Part shown: positions 11,181-22,342 of the stretch, piece by piece | How the letters are laid out: every line of letters starts with the position of its first letter | Position numbering within the stretch: position 1 is the first letter of the stretch | Program-made: the position numbers and the translations under genes | Notes under the pieces: model-generated | Told to the model about the DNA's origin: nothing | Seen by the model: the letters and a program-made list of their open reading frames with translations, nothing else | Databases searched by the model: none | Source of the DNA: Linnemannia elongata | Taxonomy: Eukaryota > Mortierellomycota > Mortierellomycetes > Mortierellales > Mortierellaceae | Reading direction: 5' to 3' | Assembly (NCBI GenBank): GCA_036320915.1 | Contig: JAXBDG010000001.1 | Coordinates: 4,610,001 to 4,674,000, forward strand | DNA length: 64,000 nucleotides

Positions 11181-11336
11181 TTGTCGTGCATTTGCTCCTT
11201 GTTTTTTTTTCTTATTTCTCCACTTATTTAGCACACTTTAGTATAAGCTTAAGCAGCTGGGTCTCTTCATAATTATCTACTTTCATGATTTTTATTTGTT
11301 AATGCACTGATGCTAAGGCTGTTCAATCCATTAGCA

Positions 11337-13597
11337 CTACTGAGTGTTCAAAAGTGCCTGCGCTTCCTCATACCCTTGCTCCGCCGCCAGCTTGATCCAC
11401 TTTAACGCCTCATCTCGATTCCGTGCAACACCCTTAAAGCTAATATACGCAACGCCCAACTCAAACTGCGCCTGTGCATACCCTTGCTCAGCAGCCTTTC
11501 TAAACCACTCCACAGCCTTTATATGACTTTGGAACGTACCATGCCCAAGACTGTACATCGTCCCAAGGTTGCACTGTGCCGAAGCATACCCTTGCTGAGC
11601 CGCCCGAAGACACCATTGAAACCCCTGGGATTGATTCTGGGGAACACCGTCGCCACGGTAGTACATGATGCCAAGCTCTTGTTGAGCGTTCGGATGGCCT
11701 TGTTCGGCAGCCTTTAGGAGCCATTCTACGGCTTTTTCTAGGTCCTGGCCAACACCGTGTCCGCGATAGTACATGTCGCCTACTTTGCCTTGGGATACAG
11801 CGTCGCCTTGTTCGGAGGCCTTGAGGAACCATTCAAAGGCTGTTAGAAAATCAACCGGTCCACCGAATCCCTCGTGGCACAGGACTCCGAGATGACGTTG
11901 AGCATTTACGCAACCTTTAGTTGCGGCCTTGGTGAGCCAAATCCGACCTTGTTCGTAGTCTTGATCGACGCCTATGCTGTAGCAGTACATGAACCCGACG
12001 TCCTCCATTGCCACTGCGAGGTCGTTATCTGCAGCCTTGAGAAACCATTGGAACGCTTGGGCATAATCTTGTGGAGTGCCTTGTCCGTGATAGAGCATTG
12101 TCCCAACCAAGTATTGAGCGGATTCAATTCCTTGAGTGGCCAGTTTGATGAGCCACTGCATTGCCTTGCAGTAGTCCTGGGGAACATCGTCGCCAATGTA
12201 GTACATGATGCCGAGGTCTTCTTGAGCATTCTGCTGGCCTTGTTCCGCGGCCTTTAGGAGCCATTCTACGGCTTTTTCTAGGTCCTGGTCGACACCGTGT
12301 CCGAGATAGTACATGTTGCCAACTTCGCGTTGGGTTGCAGCATCGCCTTGTTTGGCGGCCTTGAGGAACCATTGGAACGCTTGGGCGTAATCTTTTGGTA
12401 CGCCTTGTCCATGATAGAGCATTGTCCCAACCAAGCATTGAGCGGAATCAACTCCTTGGGTGGCAGAGTTGATGAGCCACTGCATTGCCTTGTCGTAATC
12501 CTGGGGAACATCTACACCAGTATGGTACCAGAGCCCGACAAGGCCCTGCGCAGTCGTGTTCCCCTTCTCCGCTGACTTCAGCATCCATTCAAAAGCGATC
12601 TTCGTATCTCTGGGGACACCAAGGCCACAGATGTTGATGTACCCTCTGATGAAATCTCCCAACCCATCTATAGGTCCCAACCCGCCCGCATCTCCATGCT
12701 CAATTGCGTAGCCGAACCACTTCAGAGTGGTTGCCTCGTCAGCTAGAACCCCCTGCCCTTGCTGGTACATCAGTCCAATCGAAAACTCGGCCTCTGGGCT
12801 GTTCTGCTCAGCCGCCTTTGAATACCAATTCAAAGCCATTGAATAATCTTTCACGACTCCTTGCCCATGCACATACAGATCTCCGATAGACCATTGGGCT
12901 GGGGCGTAGCCCTTGGCGGCAGCTTTTTGGTACCACTCCATTGCCAGCGTGTAGTCCAAAGGAACTCCGAGGGCGTAATTGTACAAGTCGGCGACGCCCC
13001 ATTGACCTCTGGGATCGTCTTGATCCGCTGCCCTGCGGTACCACTCCATAGCGGTTGTAAAGTTTAGTGGGACTCCTTTACCGTAATGATATTGATCGCC
13101 GATATTGTTCTGGGCGGTAGGGTCTCCTTGTTCTGCCGCTTCCAAGTCCTCCTGGTTGATTCCCTGACCATGATCTCGCTTGTTATCATCTAGAGTTGTG
13201 TTGACAACTGCCTGCGTGATCTCTGTCACGGTTGGAGGAGCTGGTGGAGACATCATAGGGGTTGTTGTCTTCTCAGGCGGTGCTTCTGCGGGGGTTACTG
13301 TGACATCCATAATAATACCCAAGTCGGCGTCCGCTGTCGTCCGCGGCATCAGGCTATGTTATGGAGAGATGATAGTAAAGGAGGTGAGGATAGAGACTCC
13401 ATACCCAATGTGAAAAATAAGGGAGAAAATCAACTGACAACGCAAAAGGTAACATTGACTAAAAAAAAAGGGGGGATTACATACGGTGTACGAAGGTCTG
13501 AGGGTTGAGTAAGGGAAGAAAGAGAGGAGTCAAGGCCTGCCTTTGTTTCAGGGTGACCTGCTACTGGTTGTATGTGAGAGATGTTGTCGTCTTGCAT
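11337..13597 (-). CDS. Sel1-repeat protein, short-exon-1 subfamily (709 aa)
   Basis: Exon 1 13485-13597 (37 codons, MQDDNISHIQPVAGHPETK), intron 13354-13484 (GTATGT..ATAG, 131 bp), exon 2 11337-13353. The join is phase 2 and reads SDLRTP-LMPRTTADAD, the same junction site as in the domain-bearing genes but without the domain itself. After a Pro/Thr-rich linker come about 16 Sel1 repeats of 36 residues, typically AQxxLGxMYxxGxGVPxDYxKAxxWxxKAAEQG. A block of about 110 residues (DYxKAMQWLI through GQGxPxDYAQAFQWFLKAA) occurs twice in a row. No signal peptide or membrane helix was seen. The protein is probably a cytosolic or nuclear solenoid scaffold; the partner is unknown. The start was chosen as the ATG conserved in all four array copies. 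Confidence 0.88.
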
Positions 13598-13758
13598 GAG
13601 AGTTGAATTGCGGTTCCTGGGTTGAAGTAGTTGTGCTGATGTCCGCCTTGTGTGAAGGTGATGAGGGATTGACAAGAAAAGTTGGAATGATGAGTGAATG
13701 AATGTAGAAAAGAGTGACGATGTTGATGGTGAAAGTAGAAAGAGGAAAGAAAAAAAGG

Positions 13759-13770
13759 TTTTTTTATAAA
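13759..13770 (-). promoter_or_regulatory. TATA-like box of the 11337-13597 gene
   Basis: TTTATAAAAAAA on the minus strand, about 160 bp before the ATG. The paralogs carry a T/A-rich box at the same place. Confidence 0.4.
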
Positions 13771-14827
13771 CGCAAGAGAGGGTTGGAGTGTGGCAAAGTA
13801 GGACGTATAGTATGCGTGTGTTGGGTCGGAGGTTGCCTTTTTCATATGTGCTGCCTGTCCTCAACGTCAGTGAATCCATGTACGATTATGCATGACTGAT
13901 CAGAGGGAAGGAATGACACAACTTTTATTTTTCACGCTTGCTTGTTGGCAAAAGACAGGGAGAGAAAATGGGAAGGAGGGCAGGAGGGCAGGAGTAAAGA
14001 CCTAAGAAAGACAAATGGGGGGCAACCGAAAACAAACAAAGGTATGCGAAGTAAAAAAAAAAGGGAGAGAGGGTGGGAACGTAAAAGTGAAAAAAGAACA
14101 CTGCGCTATTCTGTCCCTGTGATGGATCTTGACTTTCCAGGGGGGCTTTCAGTTCTCGTGCGAATGCTAATACTAATCCGAATTCGCCTCTTTTGGAAGG
14201 TTGGACCCTGTTTTTCAAAGCAAAAGTTGCACGTATCAATTTGACCTGATTGGCTCGTTACGTCGTTAGCAGGCTAAAAATACATGATGTTTGATGTATT
14301 TTTTCGCATGGGACGCTTATTAATCCGCTCGTTTGCTTGACACTTCTTCCATCTCATCAAAAAACCTAACAGCCCCAAATGGCTTGAGTGCAAAATTGAA
14401 GTCTTAAAACTGCCAGTGCCTAATCTGACATGGTCAATTTTACGGCTCGTATTTGCATTCAGAACTGAAAACGGCCCAGGTAAAGGCGTCTTCCAGGAAC
14501 ATATCGCTCCAGGAATAGGACGGGAGAAGGAAGCTCAGCCCCAGCGATTGATGTGCGGTCATTTATTTTTCAATTGTTATTTTTTGCAGACTCCGACAGA
14601 TACGCGACATACAATCCATAAACGAATGGAATGAGGGGTATAGGGAGCAGGACATAGCAAGCAGGACGTTGTTATCTCCACATCCTCCTTTTGTTCTTTA
14701 ATCTTTCTCTGCGTTTATAGCACACTTGTAGTAAGAACTTAGCCTGCTCTCATTTATTCTTCCTAATTATTTACATCCTGGATTTTTATATGCTGAAGCG
14801 ATGATACATGTGGCTAGTCGATCAACA

Positions 14828-17081
14828 CTAACGATGAATGTAATTCAAAAGTGCCTGCGCTTCCTCATACCCTTGCTCCGCTGCCAGCTTGACCCACTTT
14901 AACGCCTCATCTCGATTCCGTGCAACACCCTTAAAGCTAATATACGCAACGCCCAACTCGAACTGCGCCTGTGCATGCCCTTGCTCAGCAGCCTTCCTAA
15001 ACCACTCTACAGCCTTTATACGACTTTGTAACGTACCATGCCCACCATTGTACATCGTTCCAACGTCGCACTGTGCCGAAGCATACCCTTGCTCAGCCGC
15101 CCGGAGACACCATTGAAACCCCTGGGATTGATTCTGGGGAACACCGTCGCCACGGTAGTACATGATGCCGAGCTCTTGTTGGGCGTTCGGATGGCCTTGT
15201 TCGGCAGCTTTTAGGAGCCATTCTACGGCTTTTTCTAGGTCCTGGTCGACACCATATCCGCGATTGTACATGTTGCCTACTTTGCCTTGGGATACAGCGT
15301 CGCCTTGTTCGGAGGCCTTGAGGAACCATTCAAATGCTGTTGGAAAATCAACCGGTCCACCGAGTCCCTCGTGGCACAGGATTCCGAGATGAAGTTGAGC
15401 AGATATGCGACCTTTAGTTGCGGCCTTGGTGAGCCAAACTCGAGCTTGTTCGTAGTCTTGATCGACGCCTATGCTGTAGCAGTACATGAACCCGACGTAT
15501 TCCATCGCCGCTGCGAATTCATTATCTGCAGCCTTGAGGAACCATTGGAACGCTTGGGCGTAATCTTGTGGAGTGCCTTGTCCGTGATAGAGCATTGTCC
15601 CAAGCAAGTATTGAGCGGATTCGATTCCTTGAGTGGCAAGTTTGATGAGCCACTGCATCGCCTTGCAGTAGTCCTGGGGAACATCGTCGCCAAGGTAGTA
15701 CATGATGCCGAGGTCTTCCTGGGCATTCTGCTGGCCTTTTTCCGCAGCCTTCAGGAGCCATTCTACGGCTTTTTCTAGGTCCTGCTCGACACCGTGTCCG
15801 AGATAGTACATGTTGCCAACTTCGCGTTGGGCTGCATCATCGCCTAGTGTAGCGGCCTTGAGGAACCATTGGAACGCTTGGGCGTAATCTTTTGGTACGC
15901 CTTGTCCATGATAGAGCATTGTCCCAACCAAGCATTGAGCAGAAGCAATTCCTTGGGTGGCAGGGTTGATGAGCCACTGCATTGCCTTGTCGTAATCCTG
16001 GGGAACATCTACACCAGTATGGTACCAGAGCCCGACAAGGCTCTGCCCATACAGATTCCCCTTCTCTGCTGACTTCAGCATCCATTCAAAAGCGATCTTC
16101 GTGTCTTTGGGGACACCAAGGCCAAAGATGTTGATATACCCTCTGATGAAATCTCCCAACCCACCTGCATCTGCATGCTCAATTGCGCAGCCGAACCACG
16201 TCAGAGTGGTTGCCTCGTCAACTAGAACCCCCAGGCCTTGGTGGTACATCATTCCGATCGCCAACTCAGCCTCAGCGAGGTTCTGCTCAGCCGCCTTTGA
16301 ATACCATTTCATAGCCATTGAATAATCTTCCACGACTCCTTGCCCATTCACATACAGGTCTCCAATAGAACACAGGGCTGGGGCGTAGCCTTTGGCGGCA
16401 GCCTTTTGGTACCACTCCATCGCCAGCGAGTAGTCCATAGGAACTCCGAGGGCGTAATCGTATAATTCGGCGACGCTACATTGACCTCTGGGATCGTCTT
16501 GATCCGCTGCCCTGCGGTACCACTCCATAGCGGTTGCAAAGTTTAGTGGGACTCCTTTGCCGAAACGGTAATGATCACCGATATTGTTCTGGGCGGTAGG
16601 GTCTCCTTGTTCTGCTGCTTCCAAGTCCTCCTGGTTGATTCCCTGACCCTGATTTCGCTTGTTATCATCGATAGTTGTGTTGACAACTGTCTGCGTGGTC
16701 TCTGTTATGGTTGGAGGAGATGGTGGAGACATCATAGGGGTTGTTGTCTTCTTAGGCAGTGCTTCTGCGGGGGTTACTGTGACATCCATAATAATACCCA
16801 TGTCAACGGCTACTGTCGTCCGCGGCATCAGCCTATGTTATGAAGAGATGATAGTAAAGGAGGTGAGGATAGAGACTCCATACCCAATGTGAAAAATGAG
16901 CGAGATAATCAACTGACAACGCAAAAGGTAACATTGACTAAAAAAAAAGGGGGAACACATACGGTGTACGAAGGTCTGAGAGTTGAGAAAGAGAAGTAGC
17001 AAAGGATTCAGGACTTGACTTTGTTTCGGAGCGGACTGCTGCTACTGCAGTTTGTGTGTGAGTTGTATTGTCGCCTTGCAT
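14828..17081 (-). CDS. Sel1-repeat protein, short-exon-1 subfamily (707 aa)
   Basis: Exon 1 16963-17081 (MQGDNTTHTQ), intron 16833-16962 (GTATGT..ATAG, 130 bp), exon 2 14828-16832. The phase-2 join reads SDLRTP-LMPRTTVAVD. About 16 Sel1 repeats fill most of the protein, with the same duplicated internal block as its neighbour at 11.3 kb. The two are close paralogs, differing mainly by scattered substitutions and a six-residue insertion (GPIDGL) in the neighbour. It ends QGYEEAQALLNYIHR. The full reading frame and matching exon structure argue that it is functional. The biochemical role is unknown; Sel1 solenoids usually act as protein-protein adaptors. Confidence 0.88.
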
Positions 17082-17250
17082 GGGAGTTGAATTGCGGTCT
17101 CTATAATGGAGTGGTGTGCTACTGTCCACTTGTGTTATGGTGATGAGAGTAGATGAGAAAAGTTGAAATGAATGAATGAATGTAGGAAAGTGACGTGGGG
17201 GTGATGTTGATGGTGAATGAAAGAAGAAAAAGAAATGAGTGATCACGCTT

Positions 17251-17261
17251 CTTTATTTAAG
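17251..17261 (-). promoter_or_regulatory. TATA-like box of the 14828-17081 gene
   Basis: CTTAAATAAAG on the minus strand, about 170 bp before the ATG. It matches the position of the box in the paralog at 13759 and resembles GTTTAAATAAG before the Sel1 gene at 27479. Confidence 0.45.
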
Positions 17262-17481
17262 CAAAAACAACGTTGTGGGGTGGGGAGATGTGTAATATAC
17301 TAAAAAGAATTGGTTGATACTTGAAGAGAGGGCTGGAGGTGGCAAAGTAGAATACATGGTCTGTGTCCATATGAAAGACAGATGGGAAAAATGGAAAGAA
17401 GAGGGAGGGAGGTGTGGAAACCTAAAAAGGGAAAAAAAGGAATACTGCGCTCTTCTGTGATTTCCAGGAAACGTGTTGTCC

Positions 17482-17950
17482 AGGAATGGAACATCCATGA
17501 ACCATCATCACTCTTGTTTTTTCCTTTTTCATTTCCCATCGGAAATAAAAAAATTGCTAAAACATGCCATATGCCACGACAATAAACCGGAATCAAAGGA
17601 GCGATTCAGGCTGAGCACCGAGCAAAGATAGGCGCAGCAACTATCTCAATTCTTTTTGGTGGCGTCTATTGCTATGGGGCCTCTCCATTCAGGTCCCATC
17701 AGTTGGCTGACTCCCCATAGACGAGTGTGGATGCAGAATGAACCAATGGAACAGTGCCAATTCAGTAATTTGCATGTCCTCCTGGACTACATTTTCACCG
17801 TCACTCTTTTTTTTATGCGTTCCTCTCTACTGCCCCTTCCTCTCCTCCTCCTTCTCGTTTACCTCCTTTTGTTCTTCCTTCTATAACCTACCTATAGAAA
17901 CAACAATGGTGCGCTTTCACGATCAGTTCAGGGATCAAGTTATCATCCTC
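17482..17950. other. Intergenic, no gene seen
   Basis: This is the boundary between the Sel1 array and the OPT region. It shows pyrimidine-rich stretches only, and no open frame with protein-like character. Confidence 0.6.
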
Positions 17951-17966
17951 CTAACCACATAAATAC
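17951..17966 (+). promoter_or_regulatory. TATA-box region shared by the two OPT paralogs
   Basis: CTAACCACATAAATAC lies 234 bp upstream of the ATG at 18200 and is followed by a CT-rich tract. The other OPT gene has CTAACCAAATAAATAC 250 bp upstream of its ATG, so the box and its spacing are conserved. Confidence 0.5.
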
Positions 17967-18199
17967 TAGCACTTCCTCCCCTCGCCCACATTCCATTCTT
18001 TTTTTCTTTGTGTGTCCAACGTTCCCGCCCTTTCCATCATCACTTTCTCTCTCTCCCACTTGGCACATCTTCACACACTGCTATCCTATTCCTCATTCTT
18101 CCTTTCATGGGCTATAGCACTATCAACACCACTCCACTCACATTCTATATACATACCATATCTTTCTAACCAACATCTAACCAACAACAAGACAAAAAA

Positions 18200-21079
18200 A
18201 TGCCATCAGAGAAGCAATACAATGAAGCGGCACAGGACGAAAAGAGCATAAAGGTAGAGGAGGACCCAGTCACTCACATTCCTCACTTTCCCTCAGAGAA
18301 CAAGGACAATGTCAAGGACGAGCTTGCCGGCCTTGAGACCGACCCCGGTTCCTTGGAAGAAGGACAAGACAAGGAGGAACTTGAAGAGTCCATTCGCCTC
18401 ATTCCGAAGATTGTCCGCGAACTCGTGTCCATGGACGACGACCCCTCTCTTCCCACTATTACCTTCCGGTAAGCATTTCTCACGTTACCGTTTTGAACAT
18501 TTTCTTTTCATTTCAAATCAAGCGACAGTAAATGTGAAGTCGTCTGTAACCGTTTGTTCTCCATGTTAACTTGTTTCATATCTTCCCTCCTTCCTCCTCT
18601 TACATTTCGGCCATTTCATGCAACAGTTTCTTCGTGCTGAGCACCATGTTTTCTTGCCTGGGAGCAGTCATCTCTCAGATCTCGTGGTTCAGGACTACTG
18701 CTGCATCTTACTCGATGTTCTTTGTCCAGATCGTATCCTACTGGCTCGGTACCCTCATGGCTCGCACCCTCCCTACCCAGGATATCAACCTCTTTGGTTT
18801 CTTCAAGTTCTCCCTCAACCCTAGACCTTTCTCCATCAAGGAACATGTTCTCATTACTATCTCGTATGCAGTTAAACAGAACGCTAAACGATAAAGGAAT
18901 TGACACACAGATAGGTGTACTCTGACCATTTATTACTGTGGTCTGACCATGCACCCCTCCTTTTCAATCCCTCTTTATTTATGCAGAGCAAGTGCAGGTG
19001 CATCTTTGAACCTGGGAGAGATTGTCGTCGCCGTCAAGGACATTTTCTACGAGGAGAAAATGCACCCCCTTGCGGCGGTCTGTCTCATGTGGGTACATTT
19101 TATGTCCTTTGTTGGTCTCTCTCTCTCTGGTGCATTATGCCCGGTGTTGTTGTTACTTGCATGCTCTATTCCATTAACATTCCTTAACCACCCCCTTCCT
19201 CCTCCCTTGCTTTGTTTCCGACAGGCAACCATATTCACTGGATATTCATTCGCAGCCATCGGTCGGAACTTTTTACTTTACGACCCAGACCTTATCTGGC
19301 CTTCAGCACTCATGCAGACGGCCCTTTATCGCACCCTCCGTGGCGAGGGTCAGCCTCTCGATGTTTCCCGAAAACAGATCCGTGTCTTTGGGTGTGTTCT
19401 CATTGGAGTCTTCTTTTGGTCCTTCCTGCCCGAGTACGCCTTCCCCTTTACCTCCTCCCTCGCAGTCCTCTGCTGGTTTGCTCCACGTAACGATACCGTC
19501 AAGTTCATATCCAGTGGCCTTGGAGGAATGGGGTTCTTGAACTTTACCCTCGATTGGTCCAACATAACGTCCAATATCATGGTCTCCCCTTGGTGGACAC
19601 AAGTCATTTCCTTTTCTGCCTTCGTGGTCTCGGTCTGGATCCTTGTTCCCATCGCTCATTTCACAGGCGCCTGGAACCCGATTGACCTGCCCGTCATGTC
19701 TAACCATCTCTTCACCGGCAATGGCACCAAATACCCTTTCAGCGAACTCATGGACAAGCAAGGAAAGTTCCAACAGGAAGCTTATGATCGACTCGGGAAC
19801 GTGTATATGTCGACCTACAACCTTTGGGGGATCTTCTTTGGATATGCCACCTTCCTCTCAGCGTTTGTGCAGATCTTTCTGTTTGGCCGACACAAGATCT
19901 GGTCGACTATCCAACATCTTCGGCAGCGCAAACAGCACTCATTCAAGGATCGATTGAACGTGTTGATGTCTGCGTATGAAGAGGTACCGCTTTGGTGGTA
20001 CATTGTACTTTTTGTCTGCTGTACGGTCACCATGCTGGTCCTTATTCATACTCAAGCCTTGTACCTCCCCTGGTGGACGTTTGTTATTGGACTTGTCCTT
20101 GGCAGTCTGACTGTTGTCCCCATGGGATTTATCTATGCCATCTCTGCCTTCCAAGTCTCCACCGGCACCTGGAACGAGCTGATGTACGTCATTGTCGTTT
20201 TTCTGAAGCACAGTACTCTTGTCACCTTGTCTCCGTTTCTCGCGTATTGGCTGCTTTATTAATACGATCTCGTTCCTCCCCCTTCCTTCCTTTCCTTTCC
20301 TTTCCTGTTTTGCTTCGCCCAACAAACACAGTTACGGATATATGGCTCCAGGAACTCACCCAGTAGGTTCACTCGTCTACCGCACCGTCGCCGGTCAATG
20401 CTGGTACCGCGCCCAAAGTATCCTCCTCGACCAAAAGATTGGTCACTACATGAAGGTCAGCCCCCGTGCCACCTTCTTCTCCCAAATCTGGGGTACCCTC
20501 ATCGGAGTCCCCGTCAACTATGCCGTCATCCGATGGGTCATCGACACTAAACGCCCTTACCTCAATGGCACCAAGAAGGATCCTTTGGGCCAGTGGTCTG
20601 GTCAAAACCCACAATTGTACTTGAACCAGGGAATTCAGTATGGGACTGTTGGGCCGGTTCGGTTGTTTCAGGATACGATCTATGGACCCCTTCGATGGGG
20701 ATTCCTGTTAGGCGTTGTCACACCCATCATCATCTACCTCCTCCATCGACGGTTCCCCCGAGCAAAGTTCCACCTCTGGCATTCCACCATCTTTTTCTCA
20801 AGCGTGGAGAGTTTTTACGGAAACGTCTCCACTGGCCCACTATCGGCGATTATTGGCGGGTTCGTCTGTATGTTTTACGTGTTCCGGTACAAGCACCAGT
20901 TCTGGGTGCGGTATAATTACCTGGTGGGGGCTGCTGCAGATACGGGGTTATCGTTGGCGATTTTGGCAATTTTTGTTTTCTTTGGGAATGGGGAGCGGGT
21001 TAAAGTAATGCCTGAGTGGTGGGGGAATGATTCGGTGTCAGTTGAGAAGTGCTATGGCTCTGGCGCCCCTTTGTTTTAG
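18200..21079 (+). CDS. OPT-family oligopeptide transporter (772 aa)
   Basis: Five exons: 18200-18468, 18627-18863, 18987-19092, 19225-20183 and 20332-21079, all with GT..AG introns and an open joined frame. A soluble acidic N-terminus of about 90 residues (LETDPGSLEEGQ, LIPKIVRELVSMDDDPSLPT) precedes the membrane part. Family landmarks are FRFFVLSTMFSCLGAVISQI, FSLNPRPFSIKEHVLI, DLIWPSALMQTALYRTL, YGYMAPGTHPVGSLVYR and KIGHYMKVSPRATFFSQIWG. About 14-16 hydrophobic segments fit a plasma-membrane proton-coupled importer of tetra/pentapeptides or glutathione-type substrates. The substrate is not predictable from sequence. It is close in sequence and intron layout to the inverted paralog at 29578-32563, so the two arose by duplication. 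The start follows from the conserved acidic N-terminus. Confidence 0.92.
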
Positions 21080-22126
21080 TTCTGCACTATTTTTTTATAT
21101 TTTTGCCTTGGAGGTCTCTCTCTTCATATATTAAACAGGCAGAAACGATCATGCTGTTCAAAACCCTGCAAAGAAATGGTAGCAGAAAAGGCAAAGCAGA
21201 CATCTGTCTACTTTTTGCGCATATTGTACTTGTCTAGATCTTTTTTTTTTTTCATGGATGCTTACGCCATTGCTTTTGTCCTTGTTGCGAGTTCTGTGTT
21301 TCCTTTGTGTAACAGAGAGCTGGAAAGGCGAGAAATTATATACCAGGAAAGAAAGAGCATGACATCCAAGGTGAGACAGGACTAAATTATGACAAGAAAA
21401 TAGAGGGCGAAAGTGGCCTATGGGTCAAACTGCCAGGTGAGGAATTGCCCATGGTGGTGATAGGAGCAAACGGACTCACTCGTGAATTTGGGTTAACAGT
21501 TCCAGTTGAGACTCCCCTATTGCTTACACTTTGGCCATAAGTCAGACGCACCTTAAACCTTGTTATGCGTGAAACCGATTTTCGTGCCCCAAGAACATCA
21601 CAATTTATATTTTTTATTTGAGACTTTCCTTCCCCTGGCTTTTCTCGGACTTCGCTTGTTTTCTTCGTGTTTGTTATTTCCGAGGGAGAGTGACCACATC
21701 TGTTTGTGAATCGTGAGTGGTCGACTTCTTGGTCATATCTACCGCCATTTTCTGTGTGAACAATGCACGTTGCCGAAAATGATATAGCCTTCGTTGCTAA
21801 CCTTACCTTTGCCATTGGCAGGGGAGGTATTTTTTTTTTTTTTTTTTTTTTTTTGCGAAGGTATAAGAAGACCACATTCTCAAACAACCGGCCCCATTCT
21901 GCAACCAACTGCCGAAAACATTTCGCTGCACAACAAGTCTTACTATCTTCCCAAGAACTCCACAAGAACCTCCTTTCAGGTAATTTGTAGCTCTACTCTT
22001 ACGATCACCCGTGGCTGCGTTGTAACATCTACTATTAACATCATGTGCATGACCCTCATTCTTGGACCACAACAATATCAGTCAGTTAATTTTTCCTTGT
22101 TTTCCTTTCATCTAGCCTATTCGAAA
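21080..22126. other. Intergenic, no gene seen; T tract at 21832-21854
   Basis: About 1 kb between OPT and the small secreted-protein gene. A 23-nt T run preceded by GGCAGGGGAGG is the only notable feature. Minus-strand frames across it have no protein-like composition. Confidence 0.6.
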
Positions 22127-22342
22127 ATGCATTTCAAGTCCTTGTTTTTGCTCTGCGGTCTTTTGAGCTTCGCAGCAGCTCGTCTTAGGACCTGCAACCG
22201 GTCGCACCCACACCTATTGTGTTGTGATCGAGGGGGCTTCTGCGTACTCATATCCCAGGGTACCACCTGCGAATTACAGGGTTATATAAACTATTGCTGC
22301 AAGACAGATGTTTTTACTTTTCCTGGCTGCACCCGTCTTTAG
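22127..22342 (+). CDS. Small secreted cysteine-rich protein (71 aa)
   Basis: MHFKSLFLLCGLLSFAAA looks like a cleavable signal peptide. The mature part of about 53 residues has eight cysteines in the order C-CC-C-C-CC-C, with gaps 8, 0, 5, 8, 8, 0, 9. That order is the hydrophobin signature, but the loops are much shorter than in class I or II hydrophobins and the chain is not notably hydrophobic, so I do not call it a hydrophobin. It could equally be a small defensin-like or effector-like disulphide protein. The ATG is the one that gives a signal peptide. No intron is needed. It stands alone, about 1 kb from its neighbours. Confidence 0.7.
   Translation: MHFKSLFLLCGLLSFAAARLRTCNRSHPHLLCCDRGGFCVLISQGTTCELQGYINYCCKTDVFTFPGCTRL

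Larger units (their letters stand above)
11180..14150 (-). repeat. Tandem segmental duplication unit 3
   Basis: The shared 3' blocks (11200-11336) and 5' blocks (13680-14140) surround the intact Sel1 gene at 11337-13597. Confidence 0.65.
14470..17480 (-). repeat. Tandem segmental duplication unit 4
   Basis: The 3' blocks at 14480-14810 and 5' blocks at 17090-17480 surround the intact Sel1 gene at 14828-17081. The 14150-14470 joint is unique sequence without a gene. Confidence 0.7.

Noticed and set aside
13486..13879. Upstream extension of exon 1 in the array genes
   Set aside because: The frame is open upstream but reads leader-like Phe/Ser-rich sequence from a CT-rich 5' UTR, and the conserved start in all copies is MQDDN/MQGDN.
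21387..21965. A 192-codon minus-strand frame
   Set aside because: It contains a run of lysines from the T tract and no protein-like pattern.
22127..22342. Calling the eight-cysteine protein a hydrophobin
   Set aside because: The cysteine order fits but all loops are too short for class I and II spacing, and the chain is not hydrophobic enough.
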